From: Planctomycetaceae bacterium
GTDB lineage: Bacteria > Planctomycetota > Phycisphaerae > Tepidisphaerales > Tepidisphaeraceae
Reading direction: 5' to 3'
NCBI GenBank assembly: GCA_027487775.1
Contig: JAIYCY010000024.1
Location: 119,803 to 183,802 of the forward strand
DNA length: 64,000 nt
Shown piece after piece: positions 1 through 10,526 of this stretch. A model generated the notes under the pieces. That model worked only from the letters and a program-made list of their open reading frames with translations. It was not told the DNA's origin and ran no database searches. The first letter of the stretch is position 1; each line of letters starts with the position of its first letter. The translations under genes were made by a program, and so were the position numbers.

Positions 1-699
1 CTCGGCTCACACTGGAACGCTCCCGCACTCACCCTCGGACTCTGGCCCGATTGGTTCGGACCTAAACTCGCAGACCATCCCGCACAGCTCAGGCTCACCG
101 GATTTCCACTCTACGACGAAGCCGACGTCACACCTCTCTCACCCCAACTCAATTCATGGCTCAATGCCGGCGACCCACCGATCGCATTCACACCCGGCAG
201 CGCCATGAAGCACGGCCGATCGTTCTTCCAAACCGCCTCCGATGCCTGCCTCCGAATCGGTCGTCGCGGAATACTCCTCACGCGACACGCCGAGCAAATC
301 CCACTCAATCTGCCCGATCAGGTGATTCATGTTCCCTATGCGCCTTTCGGCTCGCTCCTGCCACGCGTCGCTGTCATGGTCCATCACGGCGGAATCGGAA
401 CCACCGCACAGTGCCTCCGCGCTGGCGTCAGGCAATGCATCATGCCCATGACTCACGACCAACCCGACAACGCCGCACGCTGCGTCAAACTTGGCGTCGC
501 ACGCACACTCCCACGATGGCGATTCAGCAAACGCGCTCTCGCCCGCACACTCAGCCAACTCCTTCACGATCCCAACATCCATCGCGCCACCCAATCCGTC
601 GCCCAACGATTCCAACTCCAACCCGCGCAGCCTCAACCCATCGACCTCACCTGCCAACTCATCGAACAACTCGCTCGCGAACCGACCGCTGCACACTGA
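1..699 (+). CDS. GT1-family glycosyltransferase, C-terminal part (5' end outside window)
   Basis: The open frame runs in from base 1 without a start, giving 232 visible residues. They match the donor-binding half of GT1 (GT-B fold) glycosyltransferases of the MGT/UGT80 type, which transfer sugar from a nucleotide donor to lipids, sterols or small molecules. Evidence is the conserved segment around visible residues 128-136 (HHGGIGTTA), which in the family binds the donor diphosphate, preceded by an ITPG-like FTPGSA strand and followed by a PMTHDQPDNA segment that is the usual P-x-x-x-DQ-x-x-N donor contact. Acceptor specificity cannot be read because the N-terminal domain is missing. It is followed 7 bp later by a convergent gene. 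Confidence 0.8.
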   Translation, partial: LGSHWNAPALTLGLWPDWFGPKLADHPAQLRLTGFPLYDEADVTPLSPQLNSWLNAGDPPIAFTPGSAMKHGRSFFQTASDACLRIGRRGILLTRHAEQIPLNLPDQVIHVPYAPFGSLLPRVAVMVHHGGIGTTAQCLRAGVRQCIMPMTHDQPDNAARCVKLGVARTLPRWRFSKRALARTLSQLLHDPNIHRATQSVAQRFQLQPAQPQPIDLTCQLIEQLAREPTAAH

Positions 700-706
700 C
701 CAACGC

Positions 707-1627
707 TCACTCCAGTCCTTCCACCCAAATCCGCGCCTCGATCGTATGCTCACAACCCGCCGGCAGTCGCATCGCACACACGCCGATCGCTGCCGTCTCG
801 ATGCACAACATCCGCGTCCACTCACCCTCACCCAGACCAATGCTCGCACGCGCAAGCGCCTCCCACGGATTCCACACCACCGTCGACATCGAACCCGACT
901 TCTCAATCACCACTGTCCTAGCCAGCCTCGGATCACGAATCTTCACCGTGCCCAAGGTCTGTTGATAAATGCGATCCGTGCGATCCGTCAGCTTCAGCGG
1001 CGTCGAAATCCCCGCCGTATGCGCAAAGCCGTGAACCTTGTCCAGATAATCCACCCCCTCCAGGCCGCTCACCTCCACCTCTCGCACATCACCCACACTA
1101 AAATAGGTGTGCAGCGCACCCTCCACCACCGCCTCCCCTGCAGGATGCGAATTGGTCGTCGTCATCCGCATGACAAGCGTCTTGCCGATCGTCATCTCGA
1201 CCACCAGCTTCAAATCCTCCGAACCAGAAATCTTCCGCGCGACCGCCGTCGCCTGCATCTCCAATGCAACGCGAATGTCATCACCCACTCGCTCGATCGA
1301 CATCAACTGAAACGCACTCGTTCGCGCAATCCCATGCAACGGCGCATCCGCATCAATCCCGCTCGGCGGACTCCCAAACCAGGGCCAGCACACCGGCACG
1401 CCCCCGCGAATCGCCTTGCCCAACGCAAACTGCGCCTTCTCCGTCAAGAACAACACCGGCGCAGCACCCCTCGGCTGCCAATGCGTCAAATGCGCGCCTT
1501 GCAAATAAAGCCGCGCCGAACACGACGCCGTCTCAATCACCAACGAACAAAGACCTCCCTCTCCCCCAGCATCCAGCCGCACACCTTCCGGAATCCGCAC
1601 GCCCGCTGCCATTGGTTCTACTTGCAT
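707..1627 (-). CDS. Glucose-6-phosphate 1-epimerase / D-hexose-6-phosphate mutarotase (YeaD-like)
   Basis: Predicted 306-residue cytosolic aldose-1-epimerase-fold enzyme that interconverts alpha and beta anomers of hexose 6-phosphates. Family hallmarks seen are an N-terminal GAHLTHWQP strand, the RGGVPVCWPWFG segment, a histidine in PLHGIART, a second histidine in LHTYFSVGD and a glutamate in CIETAAIG near the C-terminus. These are the positions of the catalytic His/His/Glu. Length is normal for the family. The frame can be extended three codons to a TTG, but the ATG at 1627 is preferred; no clear Shine-Dalgarno is seen. It converges on the glycosyltransferase gene and has no obvious operon partner. 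Confidence 0.85.
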   Translation of the reverse strand: MQVEPMAAGVRIPEGVRLDAGGEGGLCSLVIETASCSARLYLQGAHLTHWQPRGAAPVLFLTEKAQFALGKAIRGGVPVCWPWFGSPPSGIDADAPLHGIARTSAFQLMSIERVGDDIRVALEMQATAVARKISGSEDLKLVVEMTIGKTLVMRMTTTNSHPAGEAVVEGALHTYFSVGDVREVEVSGLEGVDYLDKVHGFAHTAGISTPLKLTDRTDRIYQQTLGTVKIRDPRLARTVVIEKSGSMSTVVWNPWEALARASIGLGEGEWTRMLCIETAAIGVCAMRLPAGCEHTIEARIWVEGLE

Positions 1628-1720
1628 GCCAACCAATTTAATCGCTTTCGACTCACGCTTCGAGATTTTGGTCGAATCTCAAGTTGACAGATTTGTCATC
1701 ACACGAGCAGGATCACTTGC

Positions 1721-3253
1721 ATGAGCGAGAGCTTCTGGATTTTCTTCATGCGTCTCGGGCAGACCGTTCTCCAGCAGGCGCCATGGCTCTTCGCGGGCCT
1801 GCTGGTGGCGGCGATCATTCGACGCATTCCCGCCGACCGCGTTCGTGCACTTCTGGGCGGTGGCCACAGCGCGCCATTCCGGGGCGCGATCGTCGGACTT
1901 CTGCTGCCGGTTTCGTCGCTCGGTCTGATCCCGGTGCTCATCGAACTGCATCGCCGCTCGGTCGATCGACGCGCCTGGCTCGCCATCATGATCGCCGGCG
2001 CGACGATCAATCCGCTCTCGATCATCTACCTCCTCGAAGGACTCAGCGGCATGTGGCTCGGCCTGCTCATCGCGCAAACCCTCTTCATCGCAGCAACATG
2101 CGGATTCATGGTCGGCCGGGATCGACCCGATTCTGCTCATCTTGCCGACGATCGATTCGACGTGGCGATCCGCGATACATTCAAGGGCGTCGCGCGATCG
2201 ATCATGGCAGGCCGCGGGCTGTCGCGCGGCTGGCTTGCGATCCTGCTCGCCGTCCTAGCTTCGACGCTCGTTGCGACCTTCGTGCCTGCGGGCCTGCTAG
2301 GGCATGCGCTCTTTGACGAGGGGCGAAACATCCACGGCCTCGCAGAGGTCGCACTCGTCGCCCCCTTCGCGCTGCTCACGCCCGAAGACGCAGCCATGCA
2401 AACACGCGAAATCGCCAACCTCGGCACCGCACCGCCCGCCGTCATTGTCTGGCTCATCGTCGGAGGAGGACTTCACGCCGGCCTCTTCATGCTTCTTTTC
2501 GCGCGATTCAAACTGCTTCGCGCAATCAGTATCCTCATCACGCTCGCGATCTGCCTCGCCGCATGCGCCCTGACCAACGATCGACTCACCTTTGACGAAA
2601 CCCGACTCGCCACAAGCGACACGCACGCGCTCGATCCCGTCACCCGACCCTTCAAACTCACAGGCAGTCCCGACGAACTTCCCCGCGACGCCGCCTTCCG
2701 CATCGTGCGACGCGACGCGTCTCCCATCGCCCTCGCCTCCCTCGCCGCGCTCGGTTTGCTCGCGTTCGTTGGCACGTTTCGCAAGCCACTTCTTTCAGAC
2801 GTTCCCCCCCGCAGCTCCGCATCCGTTGATCGCCCCATCATCGTTTGGACGAAACGCGCGCTCGTCGTCGCAACGCTCCTCGGGATCGTGGTGACGTCGC
2901 TTTACGCCTACTTCCCCGCACCAACCGTCATCGCGCGCGAACTGAAAATGCTCGATGCCGAACTCACGATCCCGATCCGGGAGAGCGACGAACTCGCACT
3001 CACGCGCACGCTCGACACCATCCGCAAACGCCTCGACGACATCCGCTGGAGCATCCTGCTTCGAAAACCCACTCACATCCGCCGATTCGATCCACTGCTC
3101 GATCGCGCACGATCCGCCGCCGACGCCCTTCAAGCACTCCCCGCCGCCGACCGATCACTGACGCACCCCAGCATCGTCGAACTCAACCGATCACTCCGCG
3201 AAATCGAAATCAAACTGCTCTCGCCCACACAAACCCGATCCGCCCGACCCTGA
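1721..3253 (+). CDS. ArsP/DUF318-type membrane permease with C-terminal extension
   Basis: Predicted 510-residue multi-spanning inner-membrane protein. The first 180 residues follow the permease family PF03773 (ArsP_1/UPF0718): an amphipathic start, an AIIRRIP loop, an LGGGHSAPFRGAIVGLLLP segment and an IPVLIELHRRSV loop. Several further hydrophobic helices follow. The family's usual Cys-x-Cys before GVIP is absent here (SSLGLIP), so arsenic or other metal(loid) efflux cannot be assumed. The last ~150 residues are a helical, charged region after a final membrane segment near residues 375-395, which is longer than typical. It ends 24 bp before a convergent histidine kinase gene. The transported substrate is unknown. 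Confidence 0.7.
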   Translation: MSESFWIFFMRLGQTVLQQAPWLFAGLLVAAIIRRIPADRVRALLGGGHSAPFRGAIVGLLLPVSSLGLIPVLIELHRRSVDRRAWLAIMIAGATINPLSIIYLLEGLSGMWLGLLIAQTLFIAATCGFMVGRDRPDSAHLADDRFDVAIRDTFKGVARSIMAGRGLSRGWLAILLAVLASTLVATFVPAGLLGHALFDEGRNIHGLAEVALVAPFALLTPEDAAMQTREIANLGTAPPAVIVWLIVGGGLHAGLFMLLFARFKLLRAISILITLAICLAACALTNDRLTFDETRLATSDTHALDPVTRPFKLTGSPDELPRDAAFRIVRRDASPIALASLAALGLLAFVGTFRKPLLSDVPPRSSASVDRPIIVWTKRALVVATLLGIVVTSLYAYFPAPTVIARELKMLDAELTIPIRESDELALTRTLDTIRKRLDDIRWSILLRKPTHIRRFDPLLDRARSAADALQALPAADRSLTHPSIVELNRSLREIEIKLLSPTQTRSARP

Positions 3254-3277
3254 TTCCGTCCAGCCAATCCACTTGCA

Positions 3278-5146
3278 TCATCGCCTCGGAGCGGTCACCG
3301 CCGGACCGTGTGTCGAACCCGGCTCGCCCGCCAATCGATACACCGGAAGCCGGATGCTGAACGTCGCGCCCTCGCCCGGACGACTGCTCGCCGCGATCGT
3401 CCCCCCGTGTTCCTCGACGATCTTTCTCGCCACCGCCAATCCCAAGCCGGTCCCGCGATTTCCCTTGGTCGAGTGAAACAGCTCGAACAAATGCCGCATC
3501 ATGCTCGCTTCGATGCCCACGCCGTTGTCCGAAATATCGATCTGACACTCGCTTTCATCCGGATCAAATCGCGCTGCAACCTTGATCAGTCCGTTGGCGT
3601 TCGGTCGCAGGGCATCCAGACTGTTGGCCAGCAGATTCATGATCACCTGATGCATCCCATCCGCATCCATCGGCACCGCTGGCGTGTTGCGATCCACATC
3701 CGCGACCGCCATCGCACCTCGCTCGTTGCACACCGGCGCGATCAGCTCGACGCATTCGTTGATCAGTGCCGCCGGATTCACCATCGCAATCTGCGGCTCG
3801 CGCGGCCTCGAATAAGCCAGCAGGTTCAGCGTCAGATTCAAAATCTTCTCAAGGTTCCGATCCACCACACTCCAGCCCTTACGCGCCTGCTCCAAATTCG
3901 CATGCTTCAGACCGATCTCCACCACGTCCGCACCGCCACGCAAAGCCTGCAAAATGTTCTTGATCGAATGACTCAGCGCCGCCGTCGTCTCACCGATCGC
4001 CGCCAAACGCTCCGCCTCCAGCCCCGCCTGATAAAGCCGCGCGTTCTGGATCGCCAAACCAGCCTGCAAGCCGATCGACGTCAAAAGACGCAACTGATCC
4101 GTCGAATACGTGTAATTCTTCACCGAACTGTCAATGTAAATCACCCCAATCACATCCTCGGCCGCCCGCTTGTCGATGGCAGCCTGCTCAACGCTCATCG
4201 ACGTCGATGGCGACGACGCCGGCGCCGCACGCGCGTCCAGCTTCTTCACCTTGATCGGCACACACAAACACGACCGAATCCCCATGTCGTGCACGCTCTT
4301 GCCCTTGCGAAAACGCGGGTCCGCCATCGCGTTGCTCGACAACACGCCGTCACCGCTACGCAACACCGTCTGAATGATCGTGCGCGACGCCTGAACCTTC
4401 TCGAGCGCCTCCGGCGCGTGAATCGACGTAGACGCCGTTCCCCCGCCAGAACTCGACCCGACAACCCCACCCGTCGAGCCAACCGCACCCGTCCTTCCCA
4501 CCTTGACCCCCGCCTCCACGCGCGGCTTCACCGTCTCATCCCGCACGCGAACCACCTTCGCATGAACCTTCTCCGGCTCACGCGTATCCACCAAAAACAA
4601 AATCCCCCGGTCCGCCTGCACATGCTCGAACACAAGGTCCATCACCACATCGCAAATCTGCTCCAACTTAAAACTCGATCCCAAGGCCGCCGACAAGCGA
4701 TAGAGCACCTTCAGGTTGCTCATCGCCGCAACCGCAGGCTCCGGAACCGCCAGCACCATCGAATCGTCACTGCTGGGCAGCGTGTTGATGATCGAGGAAT
4801 CCATCCCGGACTCCTCACCCATCAGTTCAACCCCCGCACCCGCCTTCACCATCCCGAGCTGCGCACCAAACACCAGCAGCGTCCGACCCACACGCATCTG
4901 ATCGCCCAGCTTCAACGTCACAGGTCGATCCGCACGCTGGCCGTTCACATACGTCCCGTTCGACGAACCCATGTCCCGCAAAACCCACTCACCACGCTCG
5001 TTTAAACGCAAGTCACAGTGACGACGCGAAACCGTGTTGTCCGTCAAAGGCAACTGACGACTGTCCCTGCCAATCAACAACGGAGCATCCGGCAATTCAA
5101 ATCGCCGCCCCTTGTCCGGACCCTGCAGGACAACCAGCGTCAGCAT
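3278..5146 (-). CDS. FHA-GAF sensor histidine kinase
   Basis: Predicted 622-residue soluble signalling kinase. An N-terminal FHA domain (about residues 1-95; IGRD, SRRHC, SSNGTYVNG) should bind phosphothreonine peptides. It is followed by a GAF domain (about 140-370) interrupted by a Gly/Ser/Thr-rich stretch. The C-terminal transmitter (about 390-610) carries an H-box-like ALSHSIKNILQ, an N-box (MNLLANSLDAL), a G1 box (DISDNGVGI) and a G2 box (GTGLGLAV). The start at 5146 is chosen because the FHA fold begins at once (MLTLVVLQGP); the frame continues 27 codons upstream without domain content. No membrane segment or receiver is present, and no partner regulator is adjacent. Confidence 0.85.
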   Translation of the reverse strand: MLTLVVLQGPDKGRRFELPDAPLLIGRDSRQLPLTDNTVSRRHCDLRLNERGEWVLRDMGSSNGTYVNGQRADRPVTLKLGDQMRVGRTLLVFGAQLGMVKAGAGVELMGEESGMDSSIINTLPSSDDSMVLAVPEPAVAAMSNLKVLYRLSAALGSSFKLEQICDVVMDLVFEHVQADRGILFLVDTREPEKVHAKVVRVRDETVKPRVEAGVKVGRTGAVGSTGGVVGSSSGGGTASTSIHAPEALEKVQASRTIIQTVLRSGDGVLSSNAMADPRFRKGKSVHDMGIRSCLCVPIKVKKLDARAAPASSPSTSMSVEQAAIDKRAAEDVIGVIYIDSSVKNYTYSTDQLRLLTSIGLQAGLAIQNARLYQAGLEAERLAAIGETTAALSHSIKNILQALRGGADVVEIGLKHANLEQARKGWSVVDRNLEKILNLTLNLLAYSRPREPQIAMVNPAALINECVELIAPVCNERGAMAVADVDRNTPAVPMDADGMHQVIMNLLANSLDALRPNANGLIKVAARFDPDESECQIDISDNGVGIEASMMRHLFELFHSTKGNRGTGLGLAVARKIVEEHGGTIAASSRPGEGATFSIRLPVYRLAGEPGSTHGPAVTAPRR

Positions 5147-5254
5147 GATCCAAATTGTAAACAGTCCAACCCTGCTTGTCAGGATCAATCCCCACCATAC
5201 GCCCTCCCGGTCAACTCGTGCCTTCACCCATCAAAAACGCTATCATCCCACCCG

Positions 5255-6439
5255 ATGTCAGATGAACCCCTCGCCAAGCTCGCACTCGAAGACGGCACCA
5301 TCTTTACCGGCGTCCATTTTGGCGCACACGGAACCAGCGAAGGCGAAGTCGTCTTCAACACCTCCATGACCGGGTATCAGGAAATCATCACCGATCCAAG
5401 CTATCGCGGGCAGATCGTCACCATGACCTATCCGCTCATCGGCAATTACGGCATCAATCTCGAAGACGTCGAGAGTCGTCAACCCCATGTCGCCGGCTTT
5501 GTCGTACGCGAACTCGCCAAACTCCACTCCAATTGGCGCGCCACCATGTCCCTCGATGCCTATCTCAAGCAGGCGGGCATCGTCGGCATTCAACGCATCG
5601 ACACCCGCGCGCTGACCCGCAAGCTACGCGTCTCGGGCGCGATGCGCGGCATCATCAGCAGCCAAATCCTCGATGACCAGCAACTCATTAACAAAGCCCG
5701 AAGCGCCGCCCAAATGGAAGGCGCTGACTGGGTCCAATGCGTTAAACCCGCTGGCCCCAGCCAATGGTCGGAAAAGCTGAGTCCGTTCAAGGGCATCGAA
5801 AAAGTGCGCGGCGACGGACTGCACGTCGTCGCCATCGATTGCGGGGCCAAGCACAACATCCTCCGACATCTCGCAGAACGCGGCGTAAAGGTCACCGTCG
5901 TCCCCCCCGAAACATCCGCCGCCGACATTCTTGCGCTCAGGCCCGACGGCCTCTTCGTCAGTAACGGCCCGGGCGACCCCGCCGCACTCGACTACGCCGT
6001 CAACCCCCTCCGCCACATGATCGACAAACTCAAAGCCGGCTCGGGCGTACCCATCTTCGGCATCTGCCTCGGCCATCAACTCCTCGGGCGTGCCATCGGC
6101 GCGCAAACCTTCAAACTCAAGTTCGGCCATCGCGGAGGCAATCAACCCGTCAAAAACCTCGACACCGGACGCGTCGAAATCACCAGCCAAAATCACGGCT
6201 TCGCCGTCGAACAGTCCAGCCTCGAACAAGCCGGCGGAGTCGTCACGCATCTCAACCTCAACGACGGAACCGTCGAAGGCTTTCGACACCAATCGCTCCC
6301 AATCTTCAGCGTCCAGTATCACCCCGAAGCCAGCCCAGGACCACGCGACGCCGATTACCTCTTCGACGCTTTCGTCGACATGATGAAAACCAAATCTCCT
6401 CCATCACCCGCACGACTCCGCGAACTGCAATCCCGCTGA
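5255..6439 (+). CDS. carA: Carbamoyl-phosphate synthase small (glutaminase) subunit
   Basis: 394 residues, the normal length for CarA. It hydrolyses glutamine and passes ammonia to CarB for carbamoyl phosphate, the precursor of pyrimidines and arginine. The N-terminal CPSase small domain starts LALEDGTIFTG and includes the MTGYQEIITDPSY signature. The C-terminal class I glutamine amidotransferase has the nucleophile in FGICLGHQ (Cys271) and the His356/Glu358 pair in YHPEASPGP. The start is the ATG just before the first conserved strand; a longer upstream frame has no homologous content. carB is not in the window. The next gene, 43 bp downstream, is another class I amidotransferase. Confidence 0.95.
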   Translation: MSDEPLAKLALEDGTIFTGVHFGAHGTSEGEVVFNTSMTGYQEIITDPSYRGQIVTMTYPLIGNYGINLEDVESRQPHVAGFVVRELAKLHSNWRATMSLDAYLKQAGIVGIQRIDTRALTRKLRVSGAMRGIISSQILDDQQLINKARSAAQMEGADWVQCVKPAGPSQWSEKLSPFKGIEKVRGDGLHVVAIDCGAKHNILRHLAERGVKVTVVPPETSAADILALRPDGLFVSNGPGDPAALDYAVNPLRHMIDKLKAGSGVPIFGICLGHQLLGRAIGAQTFKLKFGHRGGNQPVKNLDTGRVEITSQNHGFAVEQSSLEQAGGVVTHLNLNDGTVEGFRHQSLPIFSVQYHPEASPGPRDADYLFDAFVDMMKTKSPPSPARLRELQSR

Positions 6440-6482
6440 ATCACGCAAACGCGGAAACACACCGAAATAATCCACACGCATC

Positions 6483-7052
6483 ATGCTCGTCCTGATCGAT
6501 AACTACGACTCCTTCACCTACAACCTCGTGCAGGTCATGGGTACAGTCAGGCCCGGCCTTAAGATCGAAGTCTTTCGCAACGACAAAATCACGCCCGACG
6601 AAGTCGAAGCGCTCAAGCCCACACATATCGTCATCAGCCCCGGCCCCTGCACCCCTCGCGAGGCCGGCGTCAGCAACGACATCCTGCTCCGATTCGCCTC
6701 ACGCATCCCAATGCTCGGCGTCTGCCTCGGACATCAATGCATCGGACACAGCTTCGGCGGAATCGTCGAACGTGCCGAGCGACTGATGCACGGAAAAACC
6801 GACCTGATCCATCACGACGGAAAACGAATCTACGACGGCATGCCCAACCCATTCACCGCCACTCGATATCACAGCCTCATCATCCGACCCGGCACGCTCC
6901 CGCCGGAGTTTCAAGTCGTTGCCCAAACCGATCGCGGGGAAATCATGGGCGTCCGCCACCGCACCTGGCCTCTCGAAGGCGTGCAATACCACCCCGAAAG
7001 CTTTCTCACCGAGCAAGGCGAAACACTCCTCGGCAATTTCCTCAAGCTCTAA
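6483..7052 (+). CDS. trpG: Anthranilate / aminodeoxychorismate synthase glutaminase component (TrpG/PabA)
   Basis: 189 residues, a stand-alone class I glutamine amidotransferase that supplies ammonia to TrpE (tryptophan) or PabB (folate). It starts LVLIDNYDSFTYNLVQ, which is diagnostic of TrpG/PabA. It has the oxyanion SPGPCTP turn, the nucleophile in GVCLGHQ (Cys81) and the His170/Glu172 pair in YHPESFL. Many bacteria use one such subunit for both pathways, and sequence alone does not separate them. It lies 43 bp downstream of carA on the same strand and may share its transcript. The tryptophan gene trpD occurs elsewhere in the window at 46.6 kb. Confidence 0.92.
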   Translation: MLVLIDNYDSFTYNLVQVMGTVRPGLKIEVFRNDKITPDEVEALKPTHIVISPGPCTPREAGVSNDILLRFASRIPMLGVCLGHQCIGHSFGGIVERAERLMHGKTDLIHHDGKRIYDGMPNPFTATRYHSLIIRPGTLPPEFQVVAQTDRGEIMGVRHRTWPLEGVQYHPESFLTEQGETLLGNFLKL

Positions 7053-7123
7053 CCCGACCTCTCAAGTCGACTACACACACAACAACAAACAGTCGAAATC
7101 GACCAGACTTCGGACACACATCT

Positions 7124-10100
7124 TCAGGCGATCCGCGCCTCGATCGCACGGCGACTCCGGATGTCCGCGGCCTCTTTGAGCTTCGGGCCCAGGTACTGCC
7201 CCGTAAAACTGTGCCCCACACCCGCGATCTGCTCAGGCGTACCCTCCGCAATAATCCTCCCACCGCCGCTACCTCCCTCCGGGCCGAGGTCGATCACCCA
7301 ATCCGCACACTTAATCACATCCAGGTTGTGCTCGATCACGAGCACGGTATTCCCCATCTGGGCCAATCGATCCAGCACATTCAGCAAGTTGTGAATGTCC
7401 GCAAAGTGCAATCCCGTCGTCGGCTCGTCCAACACATACAACGTGCGACCCGTGCTCGTCTTGCCCAACTCCGTCGCAAGCTTGACACGCTGCGCCTCAC
7501 CACCGGATAGCTGCGTGCTCGGCTGCCCGAGCTTCACATAGCCCAGACCAACATCGAGCAACGCCTTGAGCATCCGATGAATCGTCGAAAAGTTCTCAAA
7601 GAAACCCACGCCCTCTTCCACCGTCATGTCCAGCACATCCGCAATGCTCTTCCCGCGAAATCTCACCTCCAGCGTCTCGCGATTGTAACGCAGACCATGA
7701 CACACCTCGCACGTCACATACACATCCGGCAGAAAGTGCATCTCGATCACCTTCGTACCCTGCCCAGTGCATGCCTCGCATCGTCCGCCCTTGACGTTGA
7801 AGCTGAATCGACCAGCCTCATAACCACGAACCTTCGACTCCTTCGTCATCGAATAGACCTTGCGAATCTCATCAAACACGCCGGTATACGTCGCTGGATT
7901 GGATCGCGGCGTTCGGCCGATCGGGCTTTGATCGATCTCGATCACCTTGTCGATCTTTTGCGTTCCATTCAGCGACTTAAACGCTCCCGGCTTGTCACGG
8001 CTACCCATGATCTTTCGCTTAAGCGCCGGCAACAGCGTCTGATTGATCAGCGTGCTCTTGCCCGATCCCGACACGCCCGTCACGCACACCAGCCCGCCCA
8101 GCGGAATCCGTGCGTCCAGGTTCTTGAGATTGTTCTCCGCGCAACCCTTGATCTCGATGCCCGCCAACGGATTCATCGGCCGACGCTGCTCGCTCGGCAG
8201 GATCGCATACTCACCGATCAGATACTTCACCGTTCGCGATTGCGTCTGCTCCAGAACCTCAGGCATCGGGCCTTGCGCAATCACATGCCCGCCGTGCGCG
8301 CCAGCTCCAGGGCCGATGTCGATCAAATGGTCCGCCGCGCGGATGCAGTCCTCGTCGTGCTCCACCATCAACACCGTATTCCCAAGATCACGCAGCTTCA
8401 GCAGCGTGTTGATCAGCCGCGTGTTGTCACGCTGATGCAATCCGATCGTCGGCTCGTCCAGCACATAACACACGCCCACCAACTTCGATCCCACCTGCGT
8501 CGCCAATCGAATTCGCTGCGCCTCCCCACCGCTCAGCGTGCCGGTCTTTCGACCCAAACTCAAATACCCCAGCCCAACATCATTCAAAAACCCAAGCCGA
8601 CTCGAAACCTCCTTCACGATCGGCTCGGCGATCCGCAATCCCTCCTCGCTCAGCTTCAATCTCCCCACCAAACCCAACGCGTCGGCCACATTCATCTGCG
8701 TCAGATCGTGAATCGAATACCCCGGCAGTATCACCGCACCCGTCGCGCCGACTACATTCGTCGCGCCGACCACATTCGTCGCGCCGACTACATTCGTCGT
8801 GTCGGTCGACGATGATGCCCGGGCCGCCTTGTCTGCTTCGCTCGACTTTGCCTTCGACTTCTTCGTCGATTTTCCCACCCTCTCCGGCAGAGCCTTCTCC
8901 ACCTCCGCCTCTTTCAGCTCCACCGCCTCAGCATGAATCCGCACCGCCAGCGGCGCTTGCTGCAGGCGCTTGCCCTCGCAGACCGCGCACGGCTTTTCGG
9001 TCATGTACTGCATCACCTTCTGCTTCACCCATTCGCTGTCGGTCGAATCGAATCGACGCTTCAGATGCGGAATCACGCCTTCAAAGTCGGTCCCGCGACG
9101 AACGACTTTGGTTCGGCGCGCGGTGGTTGTCATGCCCTCGGTGCCGAAGAGCAGCGTGTTTCGAATCTCGATCGGCCAGGTCTTGAACGGCGCGTCGTAG
9201 TCCACGCCAAAATCACGGCAAAAGGTTCGAAGCACCCGCGCATAATAAATGTTGCTCTTGGTCCCGAATTGACGCCAAGCCTCCACCGCTCCCTTCCCCA
9301 AACTCAGCGATTCATCCGGCACGACCAACTCGGGATCGAGTTCGAGGGTTGTGCCGAGTCCGTGACACGTCGAGCACGCCCCGTGAGGCGAGTTAAACGA
9401 AAAGAGCCGCGGCTCAAGCTCCGGCAGACTCACGTGCGGATGCACAGGGCACGCATACTTCTCCGAATAAAGCTGATCCGACCACTTCCCATCCGCACCA
9501 GAGCCCGCATCCGAAACACTCACGATCACCAAACCCTGCGAAAGCTTCAGAGCCGTCTCGATGCTCTCGGCCACGCGCGATCGAATGTCCGGCTTCAGCA
9601 CGATCCGATCCACGACCGCCTCAATGTTGTGCTTGAACGTCTTCTTCAGTTCCGGCGCGCCGACGGCATTCCCCTGCGCGTTGGACGACAAATCAATCAA
9701 CCCACCATCCACACGCGCACGAATGAATCCCTGCTTCACGATCGCCTGAAAAATCTCCTTATGCTCACCCTTCTGATCTCGAACCAGCGGCGAGAGAATC
9801 ATCACCCGACTCCCCGCCGGCAGGCTCATCACCGCATCCGTAATCTGCGTCGGACTCTGACTCTGAATCGCACGCCCGCACTCCCAGCAATAGGGCGTAC
9901 CCGCCCGGGCAAACAGCACCCGCAAATAGTCATAGATCTCGGTCGTGGTCGCGACCGTCGATCGCGGATTCGAACTCGATCCTCGCTGCTCGATCGCGAT
10001 CGTCGGCGGCAGTCCGTCGATCGATTCGACCTCGGGCTTCTGCAATTGGTCGAGGAACTGCCGCGCGTAGGCACTCAGCGATTCCATGTACTTGCGCTGC

Positions 10101-10249
10101 CCCTCCGCAAAGACGGTATCGAAGGCCAGCGTCGATTTACCCGAACCGGAAAGCCCGGTGACGACCACAAGCTTTTCTCGCGGGATGTCGAGGTCGATGC
10201 CCTTGAGGTTGTGTTCCCTCGCTCCACGAATCTGAATCGATTTAGTCAT
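7124..10249 (-). CDS. uvrA: Excinuclease ABC subunit A
   Basis: 1041 residues, slightly longer than the usual ~940-960. UvrA dimers recognise bulky DNA lesions and load UvrB for nucleotide excision repair. Both ABC modules are present: Walker [10 protein letters not shown] near residue 33 and GVSGSGKST in the second half, two LSGGEAQR signatures and two [14 protein letters not shown] Walker B regions. The second zinc module is intact (CEAC...CEVC), while the first reads CPVH...CSTC, with His in place of the second Cys. A Lys/Ala/Ser-rich insertion of roughly 60 residues, ending in three NVVGAT units, lies between the first zinc/insertion domain and the [11 protein letters not shown] segment. 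It is transcribed away from mcsA. Confidence 0.96.
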   Translation of the reverse strand: MTKSIQIRGAREHNLKGIDLDIPREKLVVVTGLSGSGKSTLAFDTVFAEGQRKYMESLSAYARQFLDQLQKPEVESIDGLPPTIAIEQRGSSSNPRSTVATTTEIYDYLRVLFARAGTPYCWECGRAIQSQSPTQITDAVMSLPAGSRVMILSPLVRDQKGEHKEIFQAIVKQGFIRARVDGGLIDLSSNAQGNAVGAPELKKTFKHNIEAVVDRIVLKPDIRSRVAESIETALKLSQGLVIVSVSDAGSGADGKWSDQLYSEKYACPVHPHVSLPELEPRLFSFNSPHGACSTCHGLGTTLELDPELVVPDESLSLGKGAVEAWRQFGTKSNIYYARVLRTFCRDFGVDYDAPFKTWPIEIRNTLLFGTEGMTTTARRTKVVRRGTDFEGVIPHLKRRFDSTDSEWVKQKVMQYMTEKPCAVCEGKRLQQAPLAVRIHAEAVELKEAEVEKALPERVGKSTKKSKAKSSEADKAARASSSTDTTNVVGATNVVGATNVVGATGAVILPGYSIHDLTQMNVADALGLVGRLKLSEEGLRIAEPIVKEVSSRLGFLNDVGLGYLSLGRKTGTLSGGEAQRIRLATQVGSKLVGVCYVLDEPTIGLHQRDNTRLINTLLKLRDLGNTVLMVEHDEDCIRAADHLIDIGPGAGAHGGHVIAQGPMPEVLEQTQSRTVKYLIGEYAILPSEQRRPMNPLAGIEIKGCAENNLKNLDARIPLGGLVCVTGVSGSGKSTLINQTLLPALKRKIMGSRDKPGAFKSLNGTQKIDKVIEIDQSPIGRTPRSNPATYTGVFDEIRKVYSMTKESKVRGYEAGRFSFNVKGGRCEACTGQGTKVIEMHFLPDVYVTCEVCHGLRYNRETLEVRFRGKSIADVLDMTVEEGVGFFENFSTIHRMLKALLDVGLGYVKLGQPSTQLSGGEAQRVKLATELGKTSTGRTLYVLDEPTTGLHFADIHNLLNVLDRLAQMGNTVLVIEHNLDVIKCADWVIDLGPEGGSGGGRIIAEGTPEQIAGVGHSFTGQYLGPKLKEAADIRSRRAIEARIA
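8742..8795. repeat. Three-copy 18-bp in-frame repeat inside uvrA
   Basis: Three tandem 18-bp units (GTCGCGCCGACTACATTC, with one C/T change in the middle copy) occupy 8742-8759, 8760-8777 and 8778-8795. Read on the uvrA strand each encodes the hexapeptide NVVGAT. They sit in the non-conserved linker insertion of UvrA, so copy-number changes would keep the frame. Confidence 0.9.
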
Positions 10250-10526
10250 GCACGCTCCGAGAACATGGAGTGTAGGCCAAAACCGGCCGATAGTTCAGCG
10301 GCTTTCGGGCGTTGTGGATGGATCGGTTTGATCATCGATCAACAACCCCTCCAAATTTCCCGGCCAGCTACCATCATCCGCTGGGCCGCGACGCGAATCT
10401 GGTCGATAAACCGCTCTGTGGGCAATGGTTCACTCGATGCTTCGGATCGGCCCCCTTGCCGCTTCGAATAGCCTCGCGGGAAAAAGTACCCTAGAATGAC
10501 ATCAGACTTACCCGGGATAGAAAGAT

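Noticed and set aside
156..1687. Long Arg/His/Pro-rich frames overlapping real genes, repeated throughout the window
   Set aside because: They are antisense or shifted shadows produced by the C-ending codon bias and have no domain content.
10328..10342. TTGATC-ATC-GATCAA palindrome upstream of uvrA as an SOS box
   Set aside because: Short GATC-containing palindromes are very common in this sequence, and the site does not match a LexA box I know.
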